Shown one piece after another: positions 8,423 through 17,524 of a DNA stretch of 64,000 nucleotides. Within the stretch, counting starts at the first letter, position 1. Every line of letters starts with the position of its first letter. A program made the position numbers and the translations under genes. The stretch lies in NCBI GenBank assembly GCA_949878425.1, contig CATLAL010000008.1, positions 43,318 through 107,317 on the forward strand, in the 5' to 3' direction. The DNA is from an uncultured Oscillospiraceae bacterium. Lineage in GTDB: Bacteria; Bacillota; Clostridia; Oscillospirales; Oscillospiraceae. The notes below the pieces were generated by a model that searched no databases, was not told the DNA's origin, and saw only the letters and a list, made by a program, of their open reading frames with translations.

Positions 8423-10420
8423 CTACTCCGGCAAATCAGAGGCCGCGTATCGTGCCTCGCGCCGGATCAAAATATTGTCGTGATTGCGCAGTTCTTGGCT
8501 GAAGGCCCCCTCTTCCCCATTGACCCGCAGCTCAACCGGTCCGTCCAGGGTCCCGAAGTCAATTCCAGAGCGGTCCAGAAGATCCATCAGGTAATACGGG
8601 GCGCCGTCCGGCTTTCCGGGCAGAACCAGAGGAGCGCCATTGAGATATACGCACAGAGGCGGGCGCGGCGCGGCAGTCTCCCCGTCTGGGGCGGACAGAT
8701 TTTCCGCCGCCGGGGCAGGAGCCGGCTCCGAAACAGCGGATTCCTCATCCCCCGTGCTTTCCGGCAGGGCCTCCGGCGCCGGTACGTCCTCCTCCGCCTG
8801 CTCCGGCAAAACCTCCTCCTCCAAGGGGATCGGCGTCTCCGTTGTAATGACCCGGTCGCCGGAGCACAGCTGGTAATCCAGCCTCACCGGATTACCGTTG
8901 ACCAGGACGCCGCCTGGGAAATCGCTCCCCAACAGATCCTGCACCTGGCGTTCCGCAGAGGGGCCGGGCACCGCAGGGGTAAATTCAATGGCATCGCCGG
9001 CATATACCACCGCAGAGGGCGTCGTCTCCTTTCCATTGAGCAGGAGCACACAGGGCGTGGCGCTCTGCCCCCGGAAAGTCATCCGCTGGCCGTCTACGGT
9101 GATGTTCAGGCTCCGCCCCGTGCGGCCCAGCAGATCCGCGGAGGTATAGCCGTTCATCATCAGCAGGTCCAGCACGGTCAGCGTGCCGCTGCGGAACAGC
9201 TTTGCCGGCTGACCATTGAGAAGAATGCGGTAGCTGTCGCTGATCAGCCCCAGCCCCGCGGACACAGCTATTCCCAAGGGCGTGGCGTACTCCGGGTCGT
9301 TGAGATCGTACTCCTTGGAGAAAGCGCTCACATCGTAGTTGTTCCCCGCCAGGGCCACCCGCTTTTCGTCCATTTCCAGCGCCTGGGCCACTAGCTCCCG
9401 CAGTCCGGCCAGCTTGCTGCCGCCCCCTGCCAGGAACATGGCGGAGGGGGGAGCGCCGTTGATGCCCACGACCCGCTGGGCGATCTCCCCGGCCAGCGTC
9501 TTTGCCGCCCCCAAAAGCGCCTCTCTGACCTGCTGGCCAGGAATACTCTGCTCCAGCCCCAGCACATCCCGGTAGGTAATGGTGGGGGAATCCAGCTCCA
9601 TCTTCATCCGCTCCGCTGTGGCAAAGTTGATGAGGTAGTGCTGCATCAGTCTCTCGGTAATCTCATCCCCGGCAATGGTCGCCATGGTATACCCTACCAC
9701 CGCGCCGTCCCGGCAGACGGCAATGTCGGAGGTGCCAGCGCCAATGTCGCACAGCACCAGATTCAACAGCCGCAGATCAGCGGGAATCACCGCGTTCAGC
9801 GCCGCGATGGGCTCCAGCGTGAGGCTCGCCACCTCCAGGCCGGCGGCCTCCATCACGGCGTACAGGCTCTCCACCACCTCGCTGGGCAGAAACGTGGCCA
9901 CCACATCCGCCTCCAGCTGCTGGCCGGTGTGGCCCTTCAGCGTTGTCAGCGGATAGCGGTCCAACAGATAGCCGCTGACCGTATATCCTACCAGATAGAA
10001 CCGGCGCTGCGGACTCTCCAGTCCGCTCTCGGACAGGCGGCTCTCCGCATCGGAGACCGCGCCGCTCTCCAGGTGGCTGATCAGGTCGCTGTCAATTCTG
10101 GTGACATCCGGAAGGTCCAGAGCAAAGTGGCCCTTTTCCGTACGCAGGGCGCGGCCTGCGGCAGCTACGCACACCCGCTGGAGCCTGCACCCCAGCTTTG
10201 CCTCCAGCCGGCTGGTTACCCGTCTGGCAACCTTTGCCACCTGGTCAATGTCCTCAATCTGGCCGTCGATCATCGCACGCTTGCCGTGCTCCTCCTTCTC
10301 AATGGCCAAAACCTCCAGCCGCTCGTCCACTACCCGGCCCGCTACGCCAATAATGCTGCGGGTTCCGATGTCCAGAGCGAAAATAAGCTCCATATCCTGA
10401 TTTTTTAATTCATCGGGCAT
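8423..10420 (-). CDS. FtsA-like actin-fold ATPase with C-terminal extension
   Basis: 665 residues from the ATG at 10420 (GAGGTG six bases upstream; a GTG nine bases earlier is less well placed). The actin-fold signatures are in order: phosphate-1 ALDIGTRS near the N-terminus, phosphate-2 LCDIGAGTSDIAV around residue 230, and adenosine motif MFLAGGGSKL around 315. An SHS2-like insertion (EVLAIEKEEHGKRAMIDG...) follows phosphate-1, as in FtsA/PilM proteins. Residues beyond ~370 form an extension with what look like repeated small beta modules ('LLNGQ', 'LLNGKE', 'VNGNPVRL', 'YLNGAPL') around a Glu/Pro linker. The C-terminal membrane-binding helix of true FtsA is not seen. This fits the clostridial FtsA-related family rather than canonical ftsA; cellular role unknown. 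Confidence 0.75.
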   Translation of the reverse strand: MPDELKNQDMELIFALDIGTRSIIGVAGRVVDERLEVLAIEKEEHGKRAMIDGQIEDIDQVAKVARRVTSRLEAKLGCRLQRVCVAAAGRALRTEKGHFALDLPDVTRIDSDLISHLESGAVSDAESRLSESGLESPQRRFYLVGYTVSGYLLDRYPLTTLKGHTGQQLEADVVATFLPSEVVESLYAVMEAAGLEVASLTLEPIAALNAVIPADLRLLNLVLCDIGAGTSDIAVCRDGAVVGYTMATIAGDEITERLMQHYLINFATAERMKMELDSPTITYRDVLGLEQSIPGQQVREALLGAAKTLAGEIAQRVVGINGAPPSAMFLAGGGSKLAGLRELVAQALEMDEKRVALAGNNYDVSAFSKEYDLNDPEYATPLGIAVSAGLGLISDSYRILLNGQPAKLFRSGTLTVLDLLMMNGYTSADLLGRTGRSLNITVDGQRMTFRGQSATPCVLLLNGKETTPSAVVYAGDAIEFTPAVPGPSAERQVQDLLGSDFPGGVLVNGNPVRLDYQLCSGDRVITTETPIPLEEEVLPEQAEEDVPAPEALPESTGDEESAVSEPAPAPAAENLSAPDGETAAPRPPLCVYLNGAPLVLPGKPDGAPYYLMDLLDRSGIDFGTLDGPVELRVNGEEGAFSQELRNHDNILIRREARYAASDLPE

Positions 10421-10480
10421 TTCCTTCACCTCTGGTCCAGTGTAGTATAGACGCGGTCAGGGAGCGGCTTTGTCCGTTGT

Positions 10481-10527
10481 AGTGGGATATATGGCATTCC
10501 GGAGCCCCGGAACGCCATATATCCCAC
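10481..10527. repeat. 47-base near-perfect inverted repeat
   Basis: GTGGGATATATGGC plus TTCCGG pairs with CCGGAA plus GCCATATATCCCAC around a 5-base loop, with a single A/C mismatch. It lies between the chemoreceptor stop and the FtsA-like gene and has no T-run, so it is more like an mRNA-stabilising or processing hairpin, or a mobile-hairpin remnant, than a terminator. Confidence 0.7.
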
Positions 10528-10533
10528 AGTGCA

Positions 10534-12321
10534 TTAATACTTGCCGCCGCCGAAGGGACTGCGCTCGGAGCCGCCGCCCAGCATCAGAGGCTCGCCCCGG
10601 TCGCTGTCCTCCCAGCCGCCGGAGCTCTGGAGGGCGCTGCCGCCGCCATAGCCGGCCTTGTTGCTCACGCGGAACTCCGCCATCAGCTGATGCATGATAT
10701 TGGCCTGGGAGCTCAGCTGCTCGCTGGCCGCCGCGCACTCCTCGCTGGTCGCGGAGTTGGTCTGCACCACGGCGGAGATCTGATCAATTCCCTCGGTGAC
10801 CTGGGCAATGGCGGTGGTCTGAGTCTCCACGGCCTCCGTCACGCTCTCCATCATGGTCACCACGCCGCTGGCCAGCTCCGTGGCCTTCTGCAGGGACTCG
10901 GTCACCTTGCTCACCACGTCCGCGCCATTCTCCACAGCAGTGATGGAGTTCTCAATCAGGTCCTTGGTCGCCTTGGCGGCCTGGTCGGACTTGGAGGCCA
11001 GATTGCGGACCTCGTCGGCCACCACGGCGAAGCCCTTGCCGGCCGCGCCGGCCCGGGCCGCCTCCACGGCGGCGTTCAGGGCCAGAATGTTGGTCTGGAA
11101 GGCGATGTTCTCGATGGTGGCGATGATCTTGCTGATCTCCTGGGAGGAATTGGAGATGTTGTTCATGGCAACGTTGAGCTGCTTGACATACTCGTTGCTG
11201 GTGTCCACCTGCCGGCCAGCCTCGCCCACGCTGTCCCGGGCCTCCTCGGCGGAGGTGGCCGTCTGCTTGGAGGAGTTGGAGATGTCAGTAATGGTGGCGC
11301 TGAGCTCCTCCACGGCGCTGGCCTGCTCAGTAGCGCCCTGGGCCAGGGACTGGGAGCTGTTGGACACCTGGTCCGCGCCGGCGGAGACCTGGTCCGCGGA
11401 CTGGGAAATGTTGGAAATCGTCTCGCTCATGCGAATAACGAACTGATTGACGCTGTTCTGGATGGGCCTCAGATCGCCGGGGAAGGTGGCGGTGAGCTCC
11501 ACGTCGAAGTTGCCCTTGGCCATCTGATTGGTGGTCTCGGAGATATCCTGAATCACGCTGTTGAGCACCTGCTGGCTGGTGCGCAGGGCGTCGCACATCT
11601 CGCCCAGCTCGTTTTTGCCCATGAATTCCACAGGCACCGACAGATTGCCCTGGCTGAAGCCAACCAGCGCGCCGCGCACCTGGCTGCTGGGCTCCACAAT
11701 GCTCCGGATGATCCTGGACGCCATCAGCAGCACAATAATCGTAGCCGCCACCATGACCGCCAAAAAGGCAAAGATGGAGATGGTGGTATTGCGGGTCTGG
11801 CGCTCAATGATGGTGTTTTGCGCCGTGGTCAGAGCGTCACTCAGCTGGTCGCCAGCCACCGCGGCGGCCCGCAGCTTGGGGGAGCAGGAGGTAGCAATCC
11901 GCCCAGCGGCCGCTTCGCGGTCCGTGCGGGCGAGCTCCACAATGGCCTGGGCCTCAATCTCCCACTCGTCCACCGTCTTGGTGAAGCTGGTCAGCAGAGT
12001 GCGGTCCTGCAAAGGATAGACTGCCTCCAGCTCGTCAATTCGCAATTTGAGCTCGTCCACCTTGCTCAGTACGTCGGCCAGCTCGCCCGTTTCGCCGGAG
12101 AGAACCACGTCCCGCAGAGTCCGGGCGGCAATGTTGTAGTCAATGCGGCACTCGGAAATAAGCGCGGTAGCGCCGACATAGTCGTCCATAATATTGGTGT
12201 AGGCGTTCTTCTGGGAATTTGTCATTATCAGAGAGGCAATGATAATGACTGCGGAGATGAGGATCGTTGTACCGAAGCCTACAATCAGGCTCTTTTTAAT
12301 GGACATATTTTTGAAGTTCAT
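10534..12321 (-). CDS. Methyl-accepting chemotaxis protein
   Basis: 595 residues: transmembrane helix 1 (residues ~13-33), a helical periplasmic-side sensor of about 150 residues resembling a four-helix-bundle MCP sensor, transmembrane helix 2 (~188-210), and a HAMP domain (~211-265). A long signalling coiled coil follows, with the conserved hairpin tip ([25 protein letters not shown]). The tail is Gly/Ser-rich and lacks an NWETF-type pentapeptide. It would report through CheW/CheA (not in the window) to CheY at 30596, with CheC/CheD/CheV adapting. The ATG follows TAGGAGGAAC. A weak sigma-28-like element (TAAA, 14 bases, GCCGTCGG) lies upstream. Confidence 0.95.
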   Translation of the reverse strand: MNFKNMSIKKSLIVGFGTTILISAVIIIASLIMTNSQKNAYTNIMDDYVGATALISECRIDYNIAARTLRDVVLSGETGELADVLSKVDELKLRIDELEAVYPLQDRTLLTSFTKTVDEWEIEAQAIVELARTDREAAAGRIATSCSPKLRAAAVAGDQLSDALTTAQNTIIERQTRNTTISIFAFLAVMVAATIIVLLMASRIIRSIVEPSSQVRGALVGFSQGNLSVPVEFMGKNELGEMCDALRTSQQVLNSVIQDISETTNQMAKGNFDVELTATFPGDLRPIQNSVNQFVIRMSETISNISQSADQVSAGADQVSNSSQSLAQGATEQASAVEELSATITDISNSSKQTATSAEEARDSVGEAGRQVDTSNEYVKQLNVAMNNISNSSQEISKIIATIENIAFQTNILALNAAVEAARAGAAGKGFAVVADEVRNLASKSDQAAKATKDLIENSITAVENGADVVSKVTESLQKATELASGVVTMMESVTEAVETQTTAIAQVTEGIDQISAVVQTNSATSEECAAASEQLSSQANIMHQLMAEFRVSNKAGYGGGSALQSSGGWEDSDRGEPLMLGGGSERSPFGGGKY

Positions 12322-12545
12322 ATGTAGGTTCCTCCTATAATTTTCTGCGGCCGGATTGCCTCCGACGGCAGATGGTCTACCTATTTACGCTCTCTATCTG
12401 TGGCCGCCGTTCTGAAGTAGTTGAACCGTTCATTTGCCGGGATGTCCCCGCTGGTTGGCATCCCGTCCAGGTCTGAGGAGGCTTTTTCGCTGAATTTCCA
12501 CATTTTCCACCCCCCGTCCTATCTTACCATTTTTGCGGGAAAAAG

Positions 12546-13244
12546 TCAAACAATATCCCCGTATCTCCCATTGCGCACATCGCCCAGGAGTCTCCCGTCT
12601 ACCAGGGTGATCACCCGCCGCCGCATAATGTTGACATACCGGCTGGCGTGGGTGGCCATGATGATAGTGGTGCCCCGGCTGTTGAGCTCGTTGAGCAGGT
12701 GCAGCATATCCCAGATGTTGTCGTCATCCAGGTTGGCAGTCAGCTCATCCAGCAGCAGGATGGGCGGGCTGTTGACCAGAGCCCGGGCCAGCTCCACCCG
12801 CCGGCACTCCCCAATGGACAGCTCCGCCGGATAGCAGCTCTCCACGCCGGAAAGGCCCACAATGGCCAGCGCCTTCTCCGCCGCCAGCCGGCCCTTGCGC
12901 CGCATGCCGGCCGCTACTGCCGCCAGCAGCAGGTTGTCCCCAATGGTGCGCTTGCGGATCAGCAGGCACTCCTGGTTGACGATTCCAAAGGTACGCGTCA
13001 TGCGGGTGCGCCAAGGGCCAATCATCCGGGCCACGTTGAGGCCGTTGAGATAGACCTCCCCCTGGTCCGGAGGAATCTCACCCCCGATCAGCTTCAGCAG
13101 GGTGCTCTTCCCCGCCCCGCTGCTGCCGATGAGAAAGACAAATTCCCCCTGCTCCACGGTCAGGTTCAGCTCCCGCACGGCATACTGGGTCCGCCCCTCC
13201 GCTGTATAACGTTTTGATACATTCTCCAGACGAATTTCCGGCAT
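12546..13244 (-). CDS. FtsE-like ABC transporter ATP-binding protein
   Basis: 232 residues from the Met of MPEIRL; upstream codons in the same frame are Arg-rich and unlikely to be translated. Walker A GSSGAGKST is at residues 40-48, a Q-loop in FGIVNQE, the signature LSIGE (with Cys-Arg-Arg where GQQQR is usual), Walker B ILLLDE and an H-loop ATH. Overall length and order resemble FtsE/LolD-type ATPases. No FtsX or other permease is adjacent, so the partner is unknown. The next gene on the strand is the chemoreceptor, 224 bases away. FtsE assignment is by resemblance only. Confidence 0.8.
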   Translation of the reverse strand: MPEIRLENVSKRYTAEGRTQYAVRELNLTVEQGEFVFLIGSSGAGKSTLLKLIGGEIPPDQGEVYLNGLNVARMIGPWRTRMTRTFGIVNQECLLIRKRTIGDNLLLAAVAAGMRRKGRLAAEKALAIVGLSGVESCYPAELSIGECRRVELARALVNSPPILLLDELTANLDDDNIWDMLHLLNELNSRGTTIIMATHASRYVNIMRRRVITLVDGRLLGDVRNGRYGDIV

Positions 13245-13286
13245 CCTGCTCCGGCTCCTCTTTCTCCTTCCGCCGGAACAAGGCAT

Positions 13287-13636
13287 GGTCCAGCGGCGTT
13301 TAATACTCTAATACTTTTTCTTGAAGGAAAACGTGTGAAAAAGAACGTTCATGCAGGCCTAAAACCGTTGCTATTCCTAACTTTTTGCCCGATAACGGAA
13401 GTATACTTCCAATCGGAGAACAGGATAAGAAACCGTATTCCGCTGCGTCCGCGGGAGCCTTGGACGCAGGCCGCGGCGGCTGCTCTCCCCACAGCCGCCA
13501 GGAAGCCCGCAAACATATCTGTCCCACCGGCCTGCGCCGGTGGAACAGATATGCTTCTCAGTGTCTGAATTCGCAGTCTCAAACGCCCTCCGGGCGGCGT
13601 CCGGCGGCCAAAAGCCGCGCCTGTAAATACAGCTTC
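13287..13636. other. Gene-free spacer upstream of the ABC gene
   Basis: No gene is supported. It holds a perfect 14-base palindrome (GGAAGTATACTTCC, 13397-13410), a 40-base hairpin (13514-13553) and a degenerate MITE-like repeat abutting the fliT stop (13560-13637). Confidence 0.55.
13514..13553. repeat. Long hairpin without T-run
   Basis: CATATCTGT and CCACCGGC pair with GCCGGTGG and ACAGATATG around CTGC, with one C/A mismatch. It lies about 84 bases beyond the fliT stop and could be the end hairpin of the fliD-fliS-fliT unit, but lacks a U-tract. Confidence 0.6.
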
Positions 13637-13637
13637 T
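13560..13637. repeat. Degenerate MITE-like repeat at the 3' end of fliT
   Basis: The core TCTCAAACGCCCTCCGGGCGG and the right end (inverse reads AGAAGCTGTATTTAC) match the ends of the elements at 49212-49492. The right end touches the fliT stop codon. Confidence 0.5.
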
Positions 13638-14023
13638 CACTTTTTGTAAAACGACTGATCTCCCGCCATCCGGAGGCTGATCCTTCTGTCCAGATCCACG
13701 ACCCGTTCCAGCAGGCGGCGGGCCTGGCTGGCCTGCTCCAGGAAGGTCTTTTCACTGGCGCTCTCCGCCGCCGCTCCCCGCGTCAGCTCCTCCAGCCTCT
13801 GCCGCTCCTCCGGCATCAGGCTCTTCCGGCGCTCCTTGGCCACCCGGTCCACCTCTTCTAGATGGAGGATGGGCTCCTGCCGCATGGCCACCACCATCCG
13901 CACAGACTCCTGGTCGCCCCGGTCCAGGGCCTCGCCCAGCTGCCTCGTTAAATCCAGCGTCTCATTGAGGTAGTTGAACTTCTTCCGCTCCAGGACCGCC
14001 AGATCCAGCAGCGCGTCGCTCAT
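13637..14023 (-). CDS. FliT-like flagellar chaperone
   Basis: 128 residues, almost entirely alpha-helical and charged (Glu/Arg/Leu heptads). The family is too divergent to identify by motif, but its place fits FliT: it starts inside the fliS stop (4-base overlap) and comes third after fliD and fliS. FliT-type proteins hold FliD before export through the FlhA/FliI gate. The C-terminus (QSFYKK) abuts a repeat element, so the present end could have been altered by its insertion. FlgN-like function is an alternative, but flgN is elsewhere (53541). Confidence 0.7.
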   Translation of the reverse strand: MSDALLDLAVLERKKFNYLNETLDLTRQLGEALDRGDQESVRMVVAMRQEPILHLEEVDRVAKERRKSLMPEERQRLEELTRGAAAESASEKTFLEQASQARRLLERVVDLDRRISLRMAGDQSFYKK

Positions 14024-14415
14024 ACCTGCTCCTGCCTTCCCGGATCGGCGCCGCTGGTTTTCTCCGCCGTATGGAAGGCGTCCCGCAGCTCCGCGAACAT
14101 GGGGCGCAGCTCCGAGAGCCGCTTCTTGTTCCGGCCGATCCGGATCGCCCCCAGCTGGAAGGTAAAATAGTCGTACATGCGGCTGAGGTCCCTGCTGATG
14201 GGGTACTGCCGGTCCAGCGTCTCATCCAGATAGTTGACAATGTCAACGCACCGGTCTATTGCCGCCTCAAAGGCGGGGTAGTCCGCCTTATCCAGCTCGA
14301 TGGAGGCCAATGTCGCCCGCTTGACCAGCTCGTCATACAGCAGGAGCAGCAGCTCGCCCGATGTCATGGAGTTGATGGACTGTTCCTTGTACTGCTGATA
14401 GCCTCTTCGATCCAT
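14020..14415 (-). CDS. fliS: Flagellin export chaperone FliS
   Basis: 131 residues with the FliS pattern: N-terminal YQQYKEQSINSMTSGELLLLLYDELVKR, helices around CVDIVNYLDETLD, and a Tyr-rich YDYFTFQLG segment. FliS caps the C-terminus of flagellin and prevents polymerisation in the cytoplasm. It sits 32 bases after fliD and overlaps fliT by 4 bases. The C-terminal tail (TSGADPGRQEQV) is short and disordered. Flagellin itself is not in this window. Confidence 0.95.
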   Translation of the reverse strand: MDRRGYQQYKEQSINSMTSGELLLLLYDELVKRATLASIELDKADYPAFEAAIDRCVDIVNYLDETLDRQYPISRDLSRMYDYFTFQLGAIRIGRNKKRLSELRPMFAELRDAFHTAEKTSGADPGRQEQV

Positions 14416-14447
14416 TTTGGATACCGTTCCTTTCTACTGCCGGGGGA

Positions 14448-17204
14448 TCAGCCGCCCATGAGGCCGGCCAGGGCGGAGCTCTGGGAGTTCATCTGGTTTA
14501 CCAGCACCTCCAGCCTGCTGAACATCTTGGTATAGTAGTCCACCCGGTCGCTGAGCTTACCCTGCCACTTTTCGATCTGCGTGCCCAAGTTGTCGATTTC
14601 CTTCTGCCAGGCGTTGTCCAGCAGGCTCAGAGCGCTCAGGGGCGTACCGGACTGCTGAACCAGAATGCCCTTCGTCGCGCCGGTAGTAGAGCCGTAGCGG
14701 TCCAGCTGGGTCTTAAGCCCCTCCATGATGCCGCTTGTGCCGCCGCTCTCCGAGGTGCGGGTGAAGATGTCCGCCACCGCGTCCGGGTCGCTGTCCAGCG
14801 CGTCCCGCAGCTTGCTCTCATCCAGGGTCAGGGAGGAGGTGCCGTCTGTAGAGAAGCTCATGGTGAGGCCGATCTTCCGCAGCAGAGCGCTGTCGCTGCC
14901 GCTGGGATTAAAGACGCTGTACATCCGCTCATAGAGCGCCTTTAAATTGGGATCGCTGAAGAGGATGCCCTGCTTTGCCTTGGCCTCGTAGGCCTGAATG
15001 GCGCTCTCCGACATGCCGACCCTTTCCTCGTCGGTCAAAGGCTCATAGTTCTGGAAATTGCCGCTGGAGTTCTTATAGGGGAGCGTGGCGTAGGCGGACT
15101 TGATCTCCGACATCATCTCGTTGTAGTCCTTGACCATGGCCCGGACCGTCTCCACAATTTTGTCGGAATCCGTCGTAACCTTGAAGGAAACGCCCTCGCC
15201 GTCGTCCTCAAACTTCTCCTTCATGGTGATGGACAGCCCGTCGATGTCCACGGTGTTGGAGCTGCGGGTCATCTCCTTCTCAATGCCGTTAACCGTGACC
15301 TTAAACTTGGCGTCCTGCCCGAGGGTATAGCCGTTTTCTCCGGCAACCTTGCTGAAAAGGTTGGAGGCGATGCCTTCGCCATAGGTGACATCCAGCTTTT
15401 TGCCGTCCTGGTCCGTCACAACCAGGGAGCCGTCCCGCTCAGAGAAGGACGCGGTCCGCCCCTCCCCCAGGTTCTGGTTGATCTTGTCCAGAATGTTCTT
15501 CATGGTGGGGTTGTCGCCCGCAAAGCTGAAGGAGAGCTCCTTGCCGTCAATCTCCAGGGAGAACTTCTCCCCCTGCACCTTGATTTCCTTATCCGCTCCC
15601 AGGAAGTCCCGGGCATGCTGCTTGGCCAGGGCGTCAGTATCGACAGTCTTTCCAAACATGCTCTGGGCCAGGCCCTCTCCCAGCTCCACCTTGCTCTGGG
15701 AGCCGGTCTCCCTGGACTCAAAGACAAAGCTCCGGGTGGTCTTGGAGTAGTTGACCTTGACGTTGGCCTCCTTGTTGGCGTTGATATCCTCCATAATGGT
15801 GATCAGCTTGGTATCCTTGCCGTAGCTGCCGATCTTCTCGCCATTGATGGTAAAGGCGACCTTGCCGGTACCCCAGCCGTCCTTATCAATCTCCTCATAG
15901 CGGCCCAGCAGCTCGTCGAAGCGGGAGCCCATCAGATCGCCCAGGGTCTTGTTGGGGTCCAGGTAGTTGGTGGCGTTCTTGCCGATCTTCAGCACATCGC
16001 CGATGTCGCTGTCAATGAGCAGGTTGGAGCCCTCCTTGGTTTCAAACTTCAGGTACAGGCTGCCGTTGTTGCTCTGGTTGGAGACCTTCACCTTATTGCC
16101 GAAGGCCTTGCGCACGGACTCATCCAGAAGCTCCGCGTACTTGTTGGCGGCCTCCTTGGCGGAGACGGTGTACTGCTTGCCGCCCTCGTAGGTGAGCTTG
16201 CTGGCCCCGCTGCTGTCCTTGACGGTAGTGGGCATGGTAAAGGTGTAGGTGCCGTCCTCATTGCGGGCAATCTTGGGCGTGTTGATGGTTTTGGTGGTCC
16301 CGTCCAGGTTGATATTCATGGTCTTGCCGGACAGATACTCGCCGGTATTCACCCGCTTGGTGTAGTCGGCGTAGCGGGTGGAGGAGATCACGGTCGGCTT
16401 ATCCTTGCTGGCTGTGGAGAGATCTCCCAGGCCCAGCTCCTCGCCCACGGTGCCGCTGGCGCCGCTGATATACACGCTGTTGCCCGCGCCGCTCTTGTCG
16501 GAGAACACAATGGAATTGTCTTCCCGGACCGTGACGGCGATACGGTCGCTGGCCTTGAGGCTGGTGCCGTTGGAGCCGCCGATGGTCTGCTGGGAGAGCT
16601 TATCCCGGATGGCCTGGGCCAGCTGCTCCGCGCCCACGTACTGGTCGGTATTCTCATCGAAGTTGATGGTAACGGACTTATTGCCGTAGTTGAGACTCAG
16701 GGAGCCCTGAAGGGTGCCCAGCTTGATGTCCCGATTAAAGTCCACGCCCCCGCTGGAGGTGATGGAGGTGCCGTCGCCCGCGCCGGCCAGGTTGCTGCCC
16801 GTTGTGTATCGGGCGGCGGTGGCCAGCTGGCTGACGCTGTTGAGCACCACATTGCTGTCCGTCCTGCCGCTGGCGGAGACCTTGCCGGCGTTGGCGCCCT
16901 GGGGCTCTACCAGGCGGGCGCCGCTGAAAAAGGAGGGGGAGGAGAGGTTTGTGGAGGAGGTATAGGAGGCGTATTTGTTGGAAAAGCCGTACATCTTGGC
17001 AATAATGCTCTGGTAGGCCTCCTGCTTCCACTGTATCTTCGTGGCCTTCTGGTTGAGCTGGGTAATCTTTGCGCTGTAGCTCTGGACCAGACTCTCTATC
17101 ATCCCCTCGGTATCCATACCGCTGGCCAGACCGCTGACAATGTTGGCGCTGTTGTACAGGCTGCTGGTATAGTTGTTTTTGCTGACCCCATTGACAGATG
17201 CCAT
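14448..17204 (-). CDS. fliD: Flagellar cap protein FliD (enlarged)
   Basis: 918 residues. The FliD N-terminal domain is clear (ANIVSGLASGMDTEGMIESLVQSY, then a coiled coil with QEAYQSI). The C-terminal domain ends in a coiled coil (WQGKLSDRVDYYTKMFSRLEVLVNQMNSQSSALAGLMGG). Typical FliD is about 450-700 residues; the extra length is in the central, surface-exposed part, which is Lys/Asp-rich. FliD caps the growing filament tip and folds exported flagellin. The start (GGAGAGATTATTATG) is well supported. It heads the fliD-fliS-fliT unit; a MITE-like element lies 47 bases upstream of its start. Confidence 0.95.
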   Translation of the reverse strand: MASVNGVSKNNYTSSLYNSANIVSGLASGMDTEGMIESLVQSYSAKITQLNQKATKIQWKQEAYQSIIAKMYGFSNKYASYTSSTNLSSPSFFSGARLVEPQGANAGKVSASGRTDSNVVLNSVSQLATAARYTTGSNLAGAGDGTSITSSGGVDFNRDIKLGTLQGSLSLNYGNKSVTINFDENTDQYVGAEQLAQAIRDKLSQQTIGGSNGTSLKASDRIAVTVREDNSIVFSDKSGAGNSVYISGASGTVGEELGLGDLSTASKDKPTVISSTRYADYTKRVNTGEYLSGKTMNINLDGTTKTINTPKIARNEDGTYTFTMPTTVKDSSGASKLTYEGGKQYTVSAKEAANKYAELLDESVRKAFGNKVKVSNQSNNGSLYLKFETKEGSNLLIDSDIGDVLKIGKNATNYLDPNKTLGDLMGSRFDELLGRYEEIDKDGWGTGKVAFTINGEKIGSYGKDTKLITIMEDINANKEANVKVNYSKTTRSFVFESRETGSQSKVELGEGLAQSMFGKTVDTDALAKQHARDFLGADKEIKVQGEKFSLEIDGKELSFSFAGDNPTMKNILDKINQNLGEGRTASFSERDGSLVVTDQDGKKLDVTYGEGIASNLFSKVAGENGYTLGQDAKFKVTVNGIEKEMTRSSNTVDIDGLSITMKEKFEDDGEGVSFKVTTDSDKIVETVRAMVKDYNEMMSEIKSAYATLPYKNSSGNFQNYEPLTDEERVGMSESAIQAYEAKAKQGILFSDPNLKALYERMYSVFNPSGSDSALLRKIGLTMSFSTDGTSSLTLDESKLRDALDSDPDAVADIFTRTSESGGTSGIMEGLKTQLDRYGSTTGATKGILVQQSGTPLSALSLLDNAWQKEIDNLGTQIEKWQGKLSDRVDYYTKMFSRLEVLVNQMNSQSSALAGLMGG

Positions 17205-17251
17205 AATAATCTCTCCTTTATTCTAATTTATTCTTAATTCTCAGCTAGGCG

Positions 17252-17403
17252 TTGTTTGAAAAATGGAAATACGCCCAACAGCGAGGGATTTTTTGCCCGG
17301 CGAAGCCAATTTGACACTGGAATACTGGGTGTATTTCAAGGAAATCTGATAGCGCCCGGCGGAAAAGGACCCGCCGTTTGGGCGTGTTGCCATTTTTAAA
17401 CAA
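17252..17403. repeat. MITE-like element with ~27-bp terminal inverted repeats
   Basis: Left end 17252-17278 (TTGTTTGAAAAATGG, then AAATACGCCCAA) is the near-perfect inverse of right end 17377-17403 (starting TTTGGGCGTG and ending CATTTTTAAACAA). The element is 152 bases, has no coding capacity, and lies between divergent fliD and parA-like genes, in an otherwise gene-free spacer (17205-17524). Confidence 0.7.
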
Positions 17404-17524
17404 GCCTTGGTTTTTCATAAAATTCTATCAGGAAAAAGAAAAATCCCTCTGTACTTTTTTATCGTCACGTAGTATAGTAAAGTTAAGGGCCTCAAGAAAG
17501 ATTTTACACAACGGAGGGGATATT

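Noticed and set aside
12344..12376. Sigma-28 promoter for the chemoreceptor
   Set aside because: TAAA with a 14-base gap to GCCGTCGG matches the -35 but only half of the -10, so it is mentioned in the gene entry but not listed as a feature.
15615..17237. 540-codon plus-strand frame opposite fliD
   Set aside because: Gly/Leu/Val-rich shadow of fliD with no start signal; fliD is unambiguous.
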